In this document: piece after piece, positions 7,590 to 15,439 of the stretch
Layout of the letters: each line of letters begins with the position of its first letter
How positions within the stretch are numbered: position 1 is the first letter of the stretch
Assembly (NCBI GenBank): GCA_964506325.1
Contig: CAZDLO010000019.1
Location: 1-45,855 of the forward strand
DNA: 45,855 nucleotides
Source: CAINVV01 sp964506325
Lineage (GTDB): Bacteria; Bacteroidota; Bacteroidia; Bacteroidales; Prolixibacteraceae
Reading direction: 5' to 3'
Position numbers and translations under genes: made by a program
Notes under the pieces: generated by a model
What the model was told of the DNA's origin: nothing
The model's database searches: none
Seen by the model: the letters and a program-made list of their open reading frames with translations, nothing else

Positions 7590-9617
7590 ATGAACAATAC
7601 AATCGTCAACAAAGCTGCTGACAATATCAGGATTCTGTCTGCAGCTATGGTTGAAAAATCAAATTCGGGTCATCCCGGCGGCGCCATGGGCGGGGCCGAT
7701 TTTATCAACATCCTCTATACGGAGTTTCTGAATTACGATCCTGCGGATTTGAACTGGCCATTCCGTGACCGTTTTTTCCTTGACCCGGGACATATGTCGC
7801 CAATGCTTTATTCTGTTCTGGCATTGAGTGGCTTTTTTTCCATGGAGGATTTAAAAAATTTCCGCCAGTGGGGTTCAGTGACTCCCGGACATCCGGAACT
7901 GGATACTGACCGTGGGATTGAAAATACATCAGGACCTCTAGGTCAGGGTCATGCAATGGCGGTTGGTGCTGCCATTGCCGAGCGTTTTATGGTTGCACGG
8001 TTTGGTGAATGGATGGCCCACAAAACCTATACATTTATTTCTGACGGAGGCGTCCAGGAGGAAATCTCACAGGGTGCCGGACGGTTGGCTGGTCATCTTG
8101 GGCTGAACAATCTAATCATGTTCTATGATTCCAATGATATTCAGCTTTCCACCGAAACAAATGCTGTCACTTCCGAGGATACAGCCGCCAAATACAAGGC
8201 GTGGGGTTGGAACGTTTTGAATATCCCGGGAAATGATGCCGGCGAAATACGTTCAGCCCTCCGGTCGGCCTTGAACGAGAAGAGGCGGCCAACCATCATT
8301 ATAGGCAAAACTATCATGGGTAAAGGTGCAGTAAAAGAGGACGGGTCCAATTTCGAACGCCAGTGCTCTACACATGGCCAGCCTCTTTCACATGCAGGTG
8401 CCTCTTTTAAAAAGACCATTGCGAATTTGGGTGGCGATCCTGAGAATCCGTTTGAAATATTCCCTGAAGTGGAACTACTTTACCGCAACAGGAAAGAGTT
8501 TTTATTAAAATGGGCGGACGACAAAAATAATGAAGAGGACAAATGGGCCCTTGCCAATCCTGAACTGGAGGCTAAACTAAATAAGTTTTTATCCGGCGAT
8601 GCTTCTGATTTCGATTATTCAAAGGTTGTACAAAAAGCAGGTGCTGCTACGCGGAATGCCTCTGCTACAGTACTCGCTGCTTATGCCAAAGGCCTGGAGA
8701 ATATGATAGTGGCTTCTGCCGATCTTTCCAACTCCGATAAGACAGATGGTTTTCTGAATAATACCCATGCATTTAGTAATGGAGACTTTTCTGGCGCTTT
8801 CCTGCAGGCAGGGGTATGTGAGCTTACCATGGCCTGTGTAATGAACGGAATGGCCTTGCATGGCGGTATTATCCCTGTTTGCGGCACCTTCTTCGTATTT
8901 TCTGATTATATGAAACCTGCCCTGCGCATGTCTGCCTTGATGCAGCTGCCTGTTAAATTTGTCTGGACACATGATGCTTTCCGCGTTGGAGAGGACGGTC
9001 CTACACATCAACCGGTTGAACACGAAGCCCAATTAAGGCTCATGGAACAATTGAAAAACCATCATGGCGATAATTCTGTGCTGGTCTTACGTCCGGCCGA
9101 TGCTAGTGAAACAACGGTTGCCTGGCAAGTTGCCCTGGAAAATATATCCACCCCAACAGCTTTAATTCTTTCACGCCAGAATATTAAAGATCTTCCGGCA
9201 GCGACCAGCCGGCTGGAAGAGGCAAGGCAATTGGCCAAAGGAGCCTATGTGGTTGAACCATGCGAAAATCCGGATGTGATCCTGGTTGCTTCTGGTTCTG
9301 AAGTTGCAACACTGGTGGAAGGGGCACAATTGCTGAGAGATCGCGACGGGAAAAAAGTCAGGATCGTATCAGCACCCTCTGAAGGTTTGTTCAGGGAACA
9401 GGAGAAAACCTATCAGCAACAGGTGCTGACCTCCGGAGTACCCAAGTTTGGTCTGACTGCCGGATTGCCTTCTACATTGCGAGGTCTGGTCGGAGACGAC
9501 GGGGCAATATGGGGTTTGAATTCATTTGGATTTTCGGCACCATACCAGGTACTTGATGAACAACTTGGATTTACCGCCGAAAATGTTTACAAACAAGTGA
9601 ATATATTGCTTGCCTAG
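7590..9617 (+). CDS. tkt: Transketolase
   Basis: This is a full-length, 675-residue thiamine diphosphate enzyme of the non-oxidative pentose phosphate pathway. Conserved parts are SGHPGGAMGGADF (residues 26-38), GHMSPMLYS, TPGHPE, GPLGQGHAMAVGAA, the pyrimidine-domain block VWTHDAFRVGEDGPTHQP and the C-terminal domain with SGSEVATL. The cofactor motif, normally GDGxxxEG, reads SDGGVQEE (S151-E158), so its first glycine is a serine; the metal-binding Asp (D152) and the downstream YDSND remain. It sits 24 bp after serA and ends at a strong bidirectional terminator. Both halves are present in one chain, so it is not a split transketolase. Confidence 0.94.
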   Translation: MNNTIVNKAADNIRILSAAMVEKSNSGHPGGAMGGADFINILYTEFLNYDPADLNWPFRDRFFLDPGHMSPMLYSVLALSGFFSMEDLKNFRQWGSVTPGHPELDTDRGIENTSGPLGQGHAMAVGAAIAERFMVARFGEWMAHKTYTFISDGGVQEEISQGAGRLAGHLGLNNLIMFYDSNDIQLSTETNAVTSEDTAAKYKAWGWNVLNIPGNDAGEIRSALRSALNEKRRPTIIIGKTIMGKGAVKEDGSNFERQCSTHGQPLSHAGASFKKTIANLGGDPENPFEIFPEVELLYRNRKEFLLKWADDKNNEEDKWALANPELEAKLNKFLSGDASDFDYSKVVQKAGAATRNASATVLAAYAKGLENMIVASADLSNSDKTDGFLNNTHAFSNGDFSGAFLQAGVCELTMACVMNGMALHGGIIPVCGTFFVFSDYMKPALRMSALMQLPVKFVWTHDAFRVGEDGPTHQPVEHEAQLRLMEQLKNHHGDNSVLVLRPADASETTVAWQVALENISTPTALILSRQNIKDLPAATSRLEEARQLAKGAYVVEPCENPDVILVASGSEVATLVEGAQLLRDRDGKKVRIVSAPSEGLFREQEKTYQQQVLTSGVPKFGLTAGLPSTLRGLVGDDGAIWGLNSFGFSAPYQVLDEQLGFTAENVYKQVNILLA

Positions 9618-9640
9618 GTGATTGCCAGGTTATAAAACAA

Positions 9641-9671
9641 AAAGGGCGGCCATCCATTGGCCGCCCTTTTT
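9641..9671. terminator. Bidirectional terminator between transketolase and lipoprotein gene
   Basis: A perfect 12-bp inverted repeat (AAAGGGCGGCCA / TGGCCGCCCTTT) with a 5-nt loop is flanked by A-run and T-run tracts. It lies between the convergent transketolase gene (+) and the lipoprotein gene (-) and can end transcription of both. Confidence 0.92.
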
Positions 9672-9688
9672 GTTGTCATTTACGGACA

Positions 9689-10519
9689 TTAAAGCTTTAT
9701 CTGTGTCACTTTATCTCCAACTGTCAATTTCGCAATATTGTCGCAGGTTCCATCTCCGAAATCAATAGTTCTGACGATTCCGGTTGCAGGAGTGATCTGC
9801 AGGATACCACTGTCGTACCATTTACAATCACCTTTCTTGATGATTACTTTAGTGGTCTTGGCAGTCCACGTAGTTCCGTCCTTGTTGACTCCCCGGGACG
9901 ACCCTTCCATTCTCCAGGTATCATCCAGTATTGAAGCTGTTCCTGCTCCGGCCGACTGAAGCCTCACGGATTCAGAACGATAAGTAATTATACTCTTATC
10001 AGCAAATTCAATTTTACCTTCTGTAAGTATCCCGTATTTTGGCCAGTTGTTGGTAGGGTTGAGCCCAAGGTAGGTGATTTTTGTAATACCTGAAATTTTT
10101 CTGTCCTCCACGATAAAGTTCTCCATTTTCATGGTGGCAACACTGTTTTTTTCACCCATCATCCCGGAAAGGCTGATGTTGATCTTGCCACTCCGGGTTA
10201 CACCGTCACCACTCTTGCATCCTGTACCCCAGTCCAGTAAAACAGAAAATGGGAGAGTGGTGAAATTGACACTGATGGCAGGACAATTGCCAAAAGTGAG
10301 GTTGAGAGACTTGAGATTGTTGGCATCAAATCCTGATTGGGCGAAATCATTTAATTCATCAAAAGTTGTTGTGGCAACTACAGCATTTTTTTCTACGGAA
10401 TTAGCGCTAAATGCTGAATTATCTGACAATCCTGCAGAACCATCCTTCTGACAGGCATAGATTAGAACCAGGATCACTGCGGCAAGAATTGTACTTAAAT
10501 ACAAAAATTTACGTTTCAT
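9689..10519 (-). CDS. Lipoprotein of unknown function
   Basis: The 276-residue product starts MKRKFLYLSTILAAVILVLI with lipobox IYAC (Cys23), so it is a lipoprotein. I chose the ATG at 10519 because the longer frame (to 10621) adds 34 residues that do not resemble an export signal and would bury the signal peptide. The mature part contains NCPAISVNFTTLPFSVLLDW, GCKSGDGVTRSGKINISLSG, repeated beta-strand-rich segments and CDNIAKLTVGD near the end. This pattern recalls uncharacterised Bacteroidota lipoproteins with a beta-rich fold that bind at the cell surface or periplasm; no function can be assigned. It is monocistronic, bounded by the bidirectional terminator at its 3' end. Confidence 0.8.
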   Translation of the reverse strand: MKRKFLYLSTILAAVILVLIYACQKDGSAGLSDNSAFSANSVEKNAVVATTTFDELNDFAQSGFDANNLKSLNLTFGNCPAISVNFTTLPFSVLLDWGTGCKSGDGVTRSGKINISLSGMMGEKNSVATMKMENFIVEDRKISGITKITYLGLNPTNNWPKYGILTEGKIEFADKSIITYRSESVRLQSAGAGTASILDDTWRMEGSSRGVNKDGTTWTAKTTKVIIKKGDCKWYDSGILQITPATGIVRTIDFGDGTCDNIAKLTVGDKVTQIKL

Positions 10520-10749
10520 CTTACTTAATTTATTGATTAGTATATCCCAATAGTCAACATAATTCGGTTTCGGAATTTCTTGACGATCATGTAAATTTAT
10601 CATCTTCACGGCAATAATCAAAACATAATAGTCGAAAAATTAATTTTTAAAAATAAACCGGCACGAATCAGGAACAATGTGAGGCTGACTAAATCCCGGA
10701 TTTGTTTCTTCCCTCGTATAATCAAACAAAGAATCAGGGTGGCTGTGAA

Positions 10750-11205
10750 TTATTGGTCCGATACTTCGAGTTGGGACAGTATTTGGTTGTTACCGGTTTT
10801 TTGGGTCGCTCTATCCTTCAGATTCCAAAGTGTGGTATGTGAAAGGATGTTTATCATTGAAGTCCTGGTTTCTATCCAGGTCTCGTGCATTACACAGGGT
10901 TGCTCTTTCTTGCATCCGGTATGGCCAAGAATACAGTTTTCCATAATATTGGCGCTTTCCATCGACTCAATTACAGATGACAGGCTGATTTCTTCCAGGG
11001 GTTTGGCAAAAATGAAGCCTCCATTTCTTCCCTTGGCACTTTTGACAAATCCCAGTTTGGATAAGTCAGTGAGCAATTTCCTCAGGTACCGACGCGGAAT
11101 GGCCAGCTTTTCATACAAATATTCTGCAGAAAAAATTTCCTCCTCACTGACCGCCATATGCCCTAAAACTGTTAAGGCATATTCGGTAGTTTTATTTAAA
11201 ATCAT
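10750..11205 (-). CDS. Rrf2-family transcriptional regulator with cysteine cluster
   Basis: This 151-residue protein has the Rrf2 winged-helix N-terminus (KTTEYALTVLGHMAVSEE, then LAIPRRYLRKLLTDLSKLG and the wing KGRNGGFIFAK). C91, C98 and C104 (C-x6-C-x5-C, followed by H107) form the pattern seen in Fe-S-sensing Rrf2 members such as IscR and NsrR, so it may sense Fe-S status, nitric oxide or redox through a cluster. It is transcribed divergently from a PepSY-type membrane protein; the 96-bp spacer contains a small dyad (TACTA-N8-TAGTA) at 11210-11227, immediately before its own start codon. The specific signal and targets are inference. Confidence 0.9.
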   Translation of the reverse strand: MILNKTTEYALTVLGHMAVSEEEIFSAEYLYEKLAIPRRYLRKLLTDLSKLGFVKSAKGRNGGFIFAKPLEEISLSSVIESMESANIMENCILGHTGCKKEQPCVMHETWIETRTSMINILSHTTLWNLKDRATQKTGNNQILSQLEVSDQ

Positions 11206-11209
11206 AATA

Positions 11210-11227
11210 TACTATAAATAGGTAGTA
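11210..11227. promoter_or_regulatory. Weak dyad in the rrf2/PepSY divergent spacer, possible operator
   Basis: TACTA and TAGTA form a short inverted repeat with an 8-nt spacer (18 bp total), 4 bp upstream of the rrf2 ATG. The position suits autoregulation, but 5-bp arms in AT-rich DNA can arise by chance. Confidence 0.3.
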
Positions 11228-11301
11228 ATTTATTTTGTTACAAAGCTAAATAATATTTGCTTTACAAAATGTTTCATCAGCTAATTAATTGTACAATATA
11301 G

Positions 11302-12837
11302 ATGTCGCCAAAAATTGCAACATGGATCCGGAAATTGAAAAAATACCATAAATGGCCGGGCATATTAATCTCCTTGTTTGTCTTTTTATTTGCATTTTCA
11401 GGGATACTGTTAAATCACAGGAATTTTATTTCATCCGTCGAATTTTCACGCAAATGGATGCCCCCGGGGTACCAGTACGAAAACTGGAATATGAGTTCAG
11501 TAAGGTCATCACTGATTGTTGGCAATGATTCATCGTTGTTGTACGGTAATATCGGTACATGGCTTGTAACGTCTGGTAACAGTGATTTCCATGATTTTAA
11601 CAATGGTTTCCCGGCAGGAATTGATGAGCGCAAAATCTATTCAATCGTTAAATTCCGGGATCATCTTGTTGCCGGCACTCATTTTGGACTTTATACTAAT
11701 TCCTTCAGTAAAAACAAGTGGGAAGCAATTCCGCTGCCGCCAGGGGAGGAGAGGATCAGTGATTTAAAAGTCAGGGGGGATACCCTAATGATCCTCACAC
11801 GCAATAATCTGTTCCTGACAGCCGATCTTGTCCGGCTGGAAAAGGTTGATCTCCCTCCGCCGGTGGGTTATGAGCAAAAAGCAAGTCTTTTCCTGACACT
11901 TTGGAATCTGCACAGCGGAGAACTCTTCGGTACAATAGGAATGCTGTTTGTCGATTTATTGGGTATTGTACTGATTTTTCTGACCTTGTCAGGATTGATG
12001 CACTTCCTTTTTCCAAAATGGATAACCTACCGTAAAGCGCATAAGCAGAGTTATTCCAGGCCATTGTACCTGAAAAGATGGAATTTGAAATGGCACAACC
12101 TGATAGGATACATATTTGCTGTCTTCCTTGTTATCAATACCCTGGCAGGTATGTTTCTAAGGCCTCCATTGCTTATTCCGATAAGTTCCACCCAAGTTGG
12201 TGTGGTTCCTCATTCTCACCTTGACTCTGATAATCCCTGGTTTGATAAAATGCGGAGGATCGTATGGGAAGAGAAAAGTAAGGGGTACATTTTTTATACT
12301 TCTGATGGGTTCTTTTATACAGGTCAACATTTCAAAGATAACCTCGTTTCCATTCCACGTCAACCCCTGGTGAGTATTATGGGGTGCAATGTTCTGGAAC
12401 CATTTGACAATGATTTTCTTCTGGTTGGATCATTCAGCGGACTATTTCTCTGGAATCCAATGACAGGTGTTGTCCTGGATTATTTCAAACTTACTCCTGT
12501 GAATGCTCCTTCCGGAATAGGACGTCCGGTTGGACAAAACATGGTGGCAGGATACATGAATCTGGGAACCGGAAAGAATTACTGGCTGGATTATAACCTG
12601 GGGGCGCTTCCCCTGAACGGAGCACCTCCTTTCCCTGCAATGCCGGCAGAAATCCTTGATAAAAGTCCGGTTTCATTGTGGAATGCAGCACTCGAAGTTC
12701 ATACCGGCAGGATTTTTGAACACCTGGTTGGCCCCTTGTATCTCCTGTATGTTCCTCTAGTAGGACTGGCAGTATTGGTTGTTTTGATCAGTGGCTTTAT
12801 TATTTGGTGGCTGGCATACAAGAAAAAGAGTCTTTAA
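11302..12837 (+). CDS. PepSY-associated transmembrane-helix protein
   Basis: This 511-residue inner-membrane protein has hydrophobic segments near residues 18-38, 200-230, 262-285 and 483-505, with two large extracytoplasmic loops between them. The N-terminal KLKKYHKWPGILISLFVFLF and the later RWNLKWHNLIGYIFAVFLVI are typical of PepSY_TM family proteins, whose membrane histidines (HKW, NHR, WHN) are thought to bind haem or act in iron-chelate/siderophore reduction. It has no TonB receptor next to it; its only partner is the divergent cysteine-bearing Rrf2 regulator, which suggests redox- or iron-linked expression. The middle loop has a repeated SIVKFRDHLVAGTHFGLYTN-like pattern resembling beta-propeller strands. 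Family assignment is fairly sure, activity is not known. Confidence 0.8.
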   Translation: MSPKIATWIRKLKKYHKWPGILISLFVFLFAFSGILLNHRNFISSVEFSRKWMPPGYQYENWNMSSVRSSLIVGNDSSLLYGNIGTWLVTSGNSDFHDFNNGFPAGIDERKIYSIVKFRDHLVAGTHFGLYTNSFSKNKWEAIPLPPGEERISDLKVRGDTLMILTRNNLFLTADLVRLEKVDLPPPVGYEQKASLFLTLWNLHSGELFGTIGMLFVDLLGIVLIFLTLSGLMHFLFPKWITYRKAHKQSYSRPLYLKRWNLKWHNLIGYIFAVFLVINTLAGMFLRPPLLIPISSTQVGVVPHSHLDSDNPWFDKMRRIVWEEKSKGYIFYTSDGFFYTGQHFKDNLVSIPRQPLVSIMGCNVLEPFDNDFLLVGSFSGLFLWNPMTGVVLDYFKLTPVNAPSGIGRPVGQNMVAGYMNLGTGKNYWLDYNLGALPLNGAPPFPAMPAEILDKSPVSLWNAALEVHTGRIFEHLVGPLYLLYVPLVGLAVLVVLISGFIIWWLAYKKKSL

Positions 12838-13090
12838 TAGGGATCGCATGTATTGCATTATCTGCCCGGACGCAGATATGCATTCTGATTGGTGCAATAT
12901 TTTACCGGAAGGTTTACATCGTCAAAAATCAGATTTTGCCGGAAGGTCAGGCTGTCTTTGAAGTACCTTCGTGCTTTGGTTTCTTTGTGGCAAAAAGGCC
13001 GCCAGATGTTTCTAAACAAAAAGCTTTCACAAGGAAAATTGCAAAAAAATCGTGGCAATAATGAGGGAAAATTGAACAGAATCTGATGAT

Positions 13091-13783
13091 TCAAACCGTT
13101 ATTTGCAATAGAAAACCTACCTTGGAAATATTTTCAATCGAAACTGAAGGATCATCCTGAAGGTACTTCCGGAGTTTGGAGATATATACATCCAGGCTTC
13201 TTCCTGAGAAATAGTCATTGCTACCCCAGATAGATTGCAGGATCACCTCCCTTTTGACAATATGTCCCGAATTTTGGATAAGCAGGTGAATTACATCATT
13301 CTCCCTCTTCGTAAGTCTTTTGCATCCGCTGTTGAACCAAAGGCATTGGTTGGAATATTCATAGCCATATAAGCCAAGCTGTATCCTGTCTGATTTGATT
13401 TCCTGTTTGACCTCCGTACGGTTTAAAATGGCCTGGATCCTGCAAAACAGTTCGTCTTCATCAAAAGGTTTGGTTATATAATCATCTACGCCGAGATTAA
13501 AACCTTTAATTTTGTCTTCCTTCATTGAACGTGCGGTGACAAAAATAATCGGGATGTCTGACTGTTTCTCCTTGATTTTTTTCGCCAGGGTAAAACCATC
13601 CATTTCAGGAAGCATGACATCCAGAATAATAAATTGGAAGGACCCTTTTTCAAATGCATTGCATCCTTCAGCCCCGTCCTGGCAAAGTGTTATTTCAAAA
13701 CCTTTTGATGATAAAAATTCAGTCATCAGGAAACCAAGGCTTTGGTCATCTTCAACGAGTAGAACTTTGGTCTTTTGTTCCAT
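13091..13783 (-). CDS. OmpR-family response regulator (RprY-like)
   Basis: This 230-residue regulator has an N-terminal receiver domain with acidic pocket E11-D12-D13, phospho-acceptor D55 (FIILDVMLPEMDG), T83 (FVTARS) and K105 (YITKPF), then a C-terminal winged helix (about 130-228) ending FLLQITV. It is the likely partner of the histidine kinase whose stop lies 2 bp upstream of its start, so the two form an operon. Length and architecture match RprY of Bacteroides. The small cysteine-rich exported protein on the other side of the kinase gene is divergently transcribed from the pair, which makes it a candidate target. Confidence 0.93.
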   Translation of the reverse strand: MEQKTKVLLVEDDQSLGFLMTEFLSSKGFEITLCQDGAEGCNAFEKGSFQFIILDVMLPEMDGFTLAKKIKEKQSDIPIIFVTARSMKEDKIKGFNLGVDDYITKPFDEDELFCRIQAILNRTEVKQEIKSDRIQLGLYGYEYSNQCLWFNSGCKRLTKRENDVIHLLIQNSGHIVKREVILQSIWGSNDYFSGRSLDVYISKLRKYLQDDPSVSIENISKVGFLLQITV

Positions 13784-13785
13784 GG

Positions 13786-15054
13786 TTATCCTTTCCTGAT
13801 GTTAGGGAAAAGGATCGAGAATCTGCTCCCTTTTCCGGGTTCACTCTCTACCAGGATTGTGGCATGATGTGCCTTCACTACTTCTTTGACATAATAAAGT
13901 CCTATCCCAAATCCTCTGGTATTGTGTTTGTTACCAGTAGAAATCCGGTAATATTTCTCGAAAATTTTCTTTTTTTCTTTTTGTGAAATGCCAATTCCTT
14001 TGTCAAGGACTTCAACAAATACACCTTCCGGCCGTTTCCCGGCAGTTACTTTGATGTCAATCTTATGGTGGGAATACTTGTACGCATTCACGAGTAAATT
14101 CATCATAACATGAACGAGTTCATTGTGGTCTCCGTGGATAAGGAGAGGTTCATCACCGTATTCCTTGGTAATCTTTCCGCCTTTTTGTTCTACCAAAAAA
14201 TCTACTGAACGGATGGCGTCATCCAAAATACCGGAAAGCTCTATTTCACTGAAATTATATTCAAGGTTATTCTGTTCAATGGCAGCAAGTTGCAAGATAT
14301 GGTCAGATTGGCGTTGCAAACGTTTGTTCTCCTCAATGATGGTTTCCGTGTAACGCTTAAGTTTTGAACTGGCCATTATTTCTTCAGACTGGTGTATCAT
14401 TCGTGCTGCCAGTGAAATGCTTGAAATCGGCGTTCTGAACTCATGTGCCAGGTTATTGACCATCTCTTTGATATTCTTCGACAAGCGAATCTCCTGTATG
14501 TAATATCTGATCAACAGCACAAAGGAGAATCCGATCAGAAAAATGAGGAGGACAGAACCCAGGAACATCAGGCCCATCCTGTGCAGAAAAAAATTATACC
14601 GGTTCGGGAAGACAACTCCAATCTCCGTGTCGGAGGTTTCAAGGATATTCTCGAGGCTCAGCCTGTAACAGGAAGTACCGACCAATTGATCGAGGTTGTT
14701 GATTTTAAGCGTGTCCTTTCCCTTAAAAATAGCCAGCTCATAGGCCAGGTCAATATCGTACTGGGCGAGTTCCTCACGGATCTGACTATCGAGATTCTTC
14801 CATACATGCGGGGTTTTGTTCCTGGAGGCCCTGAAAGAACTGTCACATGAAATGCTGCTCTGCATGGTACGGCACATTCCTTCATCTTTACTCAGTGTAG
14901 CGATCGTCTGGTTTAAAGCAATTTTCACGCTTTTATTGAAAAGGGCTTCTTCAATTTTATAAGAATACATCAGCCAATAAACCTGCAATCCCAGCAGGAT
15001 CAGGATCGAAAGCAAGGCTGTTAAGACCGGAATATATCTCTTAATCTGGCTCAT
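13786..15054 (-). CDS. Membrane sensor histidine kinase (RprX-like)
   Basis: This 422-residue inner-membrane kinase has two transmembrane helices at about residues 8-30 and 161-184, enclosing a periplasmic sensor domain of about 130 residues with four cysteines (CRTMQSSISC and others). The HisKA box is NNLAHEFRTPISS with H204, followed by a HATPase domain with N box (NLLVNAYKYSHH), G1 (DKGIGIS) and G2 (GFGIGLYYV). There is no HAMP domain of clear type between TM2 and HisKA. It matches RprX in size and order and is translated just before the response regulator (2-bp gap). The periplasmic cysteines could sense redox or metals, but that is speculation. Confidence 0.92.
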   Translation of the reverse strand: MSQIKRYIPVLTALLSILILLGLQVYWLMYSYKIEEALFNKSVKIALNQTIATLSKDEGMCRTMQSSISCDSSFRASRNKTPHVWKNLDSQIREELAQYDIDLAYELAIFKGKDTLKINNLDQLVGTSCYRLSLENILETSDTEIGVVFPNRYNFFLHRMGLMFLGSVLLIFLIGFSFVLLIRYYIQEIRLSKNIKEMVNNLAHEFRTPISSISLAARMIHQSEEIMASSKLKRYTETIIEENKRLQRQSDHILQLAAIEQNNLEYNFSEIELSGILDDAIRSVDFLVEQKGGKITKEYGDEPLLIHGDHNELVHVMMNLLVNAYKYSHHKIDIKVTAGKRPEGVFVEVLDKGIGISQKEKKKIFEKYYRISTGNKHNTRGFGIGLYYVKEVVKAHHATILVESEPGKGSRFSILFPNIRKG

Positions 15055-15179
15055 GTCTGTAAAATTACTAACAAAATTGATTATATTGAATTTTTAACAA
15101 AGCATTAACAACACCCTATGTCGGGTGAATCATTTTTTTCGCTTATTTTGATTGTAAATAAATAATAAAATTTATTGTT

Positions 15180-15395
15180 ATGAAAAAATTAGCCCTTGTA
15201 TTGACTTTCGTTTTCGGCGTTGCAATGATAGCTCCAGCATTCGCTGCTGATCCAGTTAAAAAAGAACCTGCAAAAACAGAATGTTCCAAAGACAGCAAAG
15301 CTTGCGCAAAAGAAGGAAAATCTTGTTGCAAAGCTGGCGAAGCCGAGAAAAAAGACGGAAAAGCCTGCTGTTCAAAACCAGCCGAGAAGAAATAA
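15180..15395 (+). CDS. Small exported cysteine/lysine-rich protein
   Basis: This 71-residue protein has a classical signal peptide (MKKLALVLTFVFGVAMIAPA, cut after AFA at residue 22), leaving a mature chain of about 49 residues made almost entirely of Lys, Glu, Ala and Cys. Six cysteines fall in the pattern C-x6-C-x6-CC-x12-CC, i.e. on a 7-residue grid (offsets 0, 7, 14/15, 28/29), with repeats of the form K-A/S-C-C/A-K. Such short, charged, Cys-rich exported peptides could bind metals such as copper or zinc, or buffer thiols. It starts 125 bp from the divergent RprXY-like operon and is followed by a strong terminator. I recognise no named family. Confidence 0.8.
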   Translation: MKKLALVLTFVFGVAMIAPAFAADPVKKEPAKTECSKDSKACAKEGKSCCKAGEAEKKDGKACCSKPAEKK

Positions 15396-15410
15396 TCCTG
15401 AATTCATTGA

Positions 15411-15439
15411 AAAAAAAGAGGCTTATTGCCTCTTTTTTT
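15411..15439. terminator. Bidirectional terminator after cysteine-rich protein
   Basis: Arms AAAAAAAGAGGC and GCCTCTTTTTTT form a perfect 12-bp hairpin with a TTATT loop. It separates the cysteine-rich gene (+) from the convergent SDR/DUF2867 gene (-) and runs right up to the latter's stop codon at 15438. Confidence 0.9.

Noticed and set aside
10679..11221. 180-codon plus-strand frame opposite the Rrf2 gene
   Set aside because: The minus strand clearly encodes an Rrf2 protein; the plus frame has no recognisable features.
12804..13094. Short frames in the gap between the PepSY and response-regulator genes
   Set aside because: None has a plausible start context or family; the 253-bp gap appears non-coding.
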